NCBI GenBank assembly: GCA_018267435.1
Contig: JAFDYM010000546.1
Coordinates: 1 to 5,833, forward strand
DNA: 5,833 nucleotides
Direction: 5' to 3'
Source: Bacteroidota bacterium
GTDB lineage: Bacteria; Bacteroidota; Bacteroidia; Chitinophagales; LD1
Position 1 is the first letter of the stretch. Every line of letters begins with the position of its first letter. Below are positions 5,210 to 5,833 of this stretch, piece by piece. The translations under genes and the position numbers were made by a program. Below the pieces are notes generated by a model. That model did not search any database. It was not told the origin of the DNA and saw only the letters and a list, made by a program, of their open reading frames with translations.

Positions 5210-5599
5210 ATGAATATTTCAGAACATATACTTGGCAATGATAGACTACCTGAAAGACGTTTGTTGTTGTATGTATACTTGGAAGAATATGCACTGCTTC
5301 GCCTAAGGTTTATGAGCAATAAAACTTGGGAGAATAACCTTGATAAGTATGTTGAATTGCAGTTTGCGGGAGTTTCAGACTACATCAGTCATTTCCCTCG
5401 ACCTAAAATTGAACCTTGGCTGAACATCGATGAGAATAATTATCAGTATTCAGATAAGTTACCGTTGATTCATCTTAGTCGTATTGCAATAGATTCGAAT
5501 AAGAAGTGCATTGTCACTTTTCATGACTCTTTCGGGCGAAGAGAATTTGCTTTCGATGAATTCGAATACACTGAAAGTAAAGCGAGCCGAGATAGCTAG
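5210..5599 (+). CDS. Hypothetical protein of unknown function, 129 aa
   Basis: I do not recognise this protein. It is 129 residues, soluble, without a signal peptide or membrane helix. The N-terminal half looks helical (RLLLYVYLEEYALLRLRFM at about 17-35, then KTWENNLDKYVEL). The C-terminal half looks like beta strands (IHLSRIAIDS, KKCIVTFHDSFG, REFAFDEFEY). No catalytic motif is evident. By hand count G+C is about 37% over 5221-5580, clearly below gmhA (45% and 60% in two 60-bp samples). Its nine Ile codons are 5 ATT, 2 ATC and 2 ATA, whereas gmhA uses ATA for 9 of 16. This suggests recent acquisition. The ATG follows the terminator T run by 11 nt and no promoter is visible between them, so expression would need readthrough, an atypical promoter or a start further upstream, since the frame stays open through the palindrome. 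It is bracketed by inverted palindrome copies. That it is a real gene is likely but not certain. Confidence 0.6.
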   Translation: MNISEHILGNDRLPERRLLLYVYLEEYALLRLRFMSNKTWENNLDKYVELQFAGVSDYISHFPRPKIEPWLNIDENNYQYSDKLPLIHLSRIAIDSNKKCIVTFHDSFGRREFAFDEFEYTESKASRDS

Positions 5600-5623
5600 T
5601 ATAGATATGCCAATTTATAGTAA

Positions 5624-5654
5624 GACTTCGGAAGTTTGAGAAACTTCCGAAGTC
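5624..5654 (-). repeat. Palindrome copy 2, reverse complement of the gmhA terminator stem-loop
   Basis: A perfect 14-bp stem (5624-5637 with 5641-5654) has the loop GAG. It is the exact reverse complement of 5162-5192, whose loop is CTC. It starts 25 nt after the orphan gene's stop. No T run follows it on the plus strand, and on the minus strand the stem is followed only by TTACTATAAA, so it would be a weak terminator at best. It lies between the plus-strand orphan gene and the minus-strand transposase-like fragment. Confidence 0.85.
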
Positions 5655-5756
5655 AGCTTACACCTAGTATTCCTAATTATCTAGTTGCCTTATTTCTCTA
5701 AATAGTACACAGGAAAAACGTATTCTAAGGTTAAAACAAGCCCTGTATTGTTAAAT
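5655..5756. other. Non-coding stretch between palindrome copy 2 and the minus-strand fragment
   Basis: I find no convincing gene here on either strand. It is A/T-rich. A short pairing (AACAA 5735-5739 with TTGTT 5748-5752) lies just past the end of the minus-strand fragment and could be a weak terminator for it. The boundary of any insertion sequence would be expected here. Confidence 0.4.
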
Positions 5757-5833
5757 CTAAGCCGCATTCAACCATTCAACCTTGTAAGGCTCTTGCCGCT
5801 TTATAACTGCAAACATCCTTGCCACTATCTTAC
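5757..5833 (-). CDS. Possible transposase C-terminus (IS110-like?), cut by the window edge
   Basis: On the minus strand the frame is open from the right edge for 24 codons and ends at a TAG (complement of 5757-5759). The peptide contains KIVARMFAVIKRQEPYKVEW. The run V-A-R-M followed by a hydrophobic stretch and then a Pro-Tyr is reminiscent of the last residues of IS110/IS116/IS902-type transposases, but 24 residues are too few to be sure. If correct, an insertion sequence extends out of the window to the right and its end lies somewhere in 5655-5756. I see no clear terminal inverted repeat there, and IS110 elements usually lack one. It could also be the end of an unrelated protein or a chance open frame. 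Confidence 0.35.
   Translation of the reverse strand, partial: KIVARMFAVIKRQEPYKVEWLNAA

Overview
The window looks like a chromosomal segment of a Bacteroidota bacterium, plausibly of the Chitinophagaceae/Sphingobacteriia type. This rests on the DUF4199 protein, the dihydroorotase variant, the near absence of Shine-Dalgarno sequences, the strong use of ATA for isoleucine in the core genes, and intergenic repeats of the ACACRAAG and AATCYGTGTAATC kinds that I recall from Bacteroidota non-coding DNA (memory, not a database search).

Layout. Positions 2-3166 hold a tight same-strand block: the C-terminal half of a dihydroorotase-like protein that lacks the usual metal-site Asp, a four-helix DUF4199 membrane protein (3-nt gap), a DPM1/GtrB-like family 2 glycosyltransferase with two C-terminal membrane helices (25-nt gap), and a family 4 glycosyltransferase (4-nt ATGA overlap). 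A 202-bp spacer follows. It carries a roughly 105-bp nested palindrome that begins inside the glycosyltransferase stop codon, and a small array of 8-bp units. Next come two heptose genes: a GHMP-family D-glycero-D-manno-heptose 7-phosphate kinase (hddA-like, 3369-4391) and a sedoheptulose 7-phosphate isomerase (gmhA, 4554-5141). The 162-bp spacer between them is almost entirely repeats: an inverted counterpart of the 8-bp array, then a run of ATC trinucleotides spaced 9-12 bp apart that ends 4 bp before the gmhA start. After gmhA comes a strong intrinsic terminator with a perfect 15-bp stem.

From about 5194 the character changes. A 129-residue protein of unknown function, lower in G+C and with different isoleucine codon choice, sits between two copies of the same palindrome; the second copy (5624-5654) is the exact reverse complement of the first. 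At the right edge, on the minus strand, lies what looks like the last 24 codons of a transposase, possibly IS110-like. This end resembles an accessory insertion next to a conserved sugar-pathway region.

How the genes fit together. GmhA makes D-glycero-D-manno-heptose 7-phosphate and the GHMP kinase phosphorylates O-1. These are the first two steps toward GDP-D-glycero-alpha-D-manno-heptose; the phosphatase (GmhB) and guanylyltransferase (HddC) are not in the window. The two glycosyltransferases could work on the same envelope polysaccharide or glycoprotein glycan, but that is inferred from proximity. I see no clear new defence or mobile system. The items most worth a second look are the paired palindromes around the orphan gene, the phased ATC array before gmhA, the inverted repeat arrays around hddA, and the long nested palindrome at 3165-3269.
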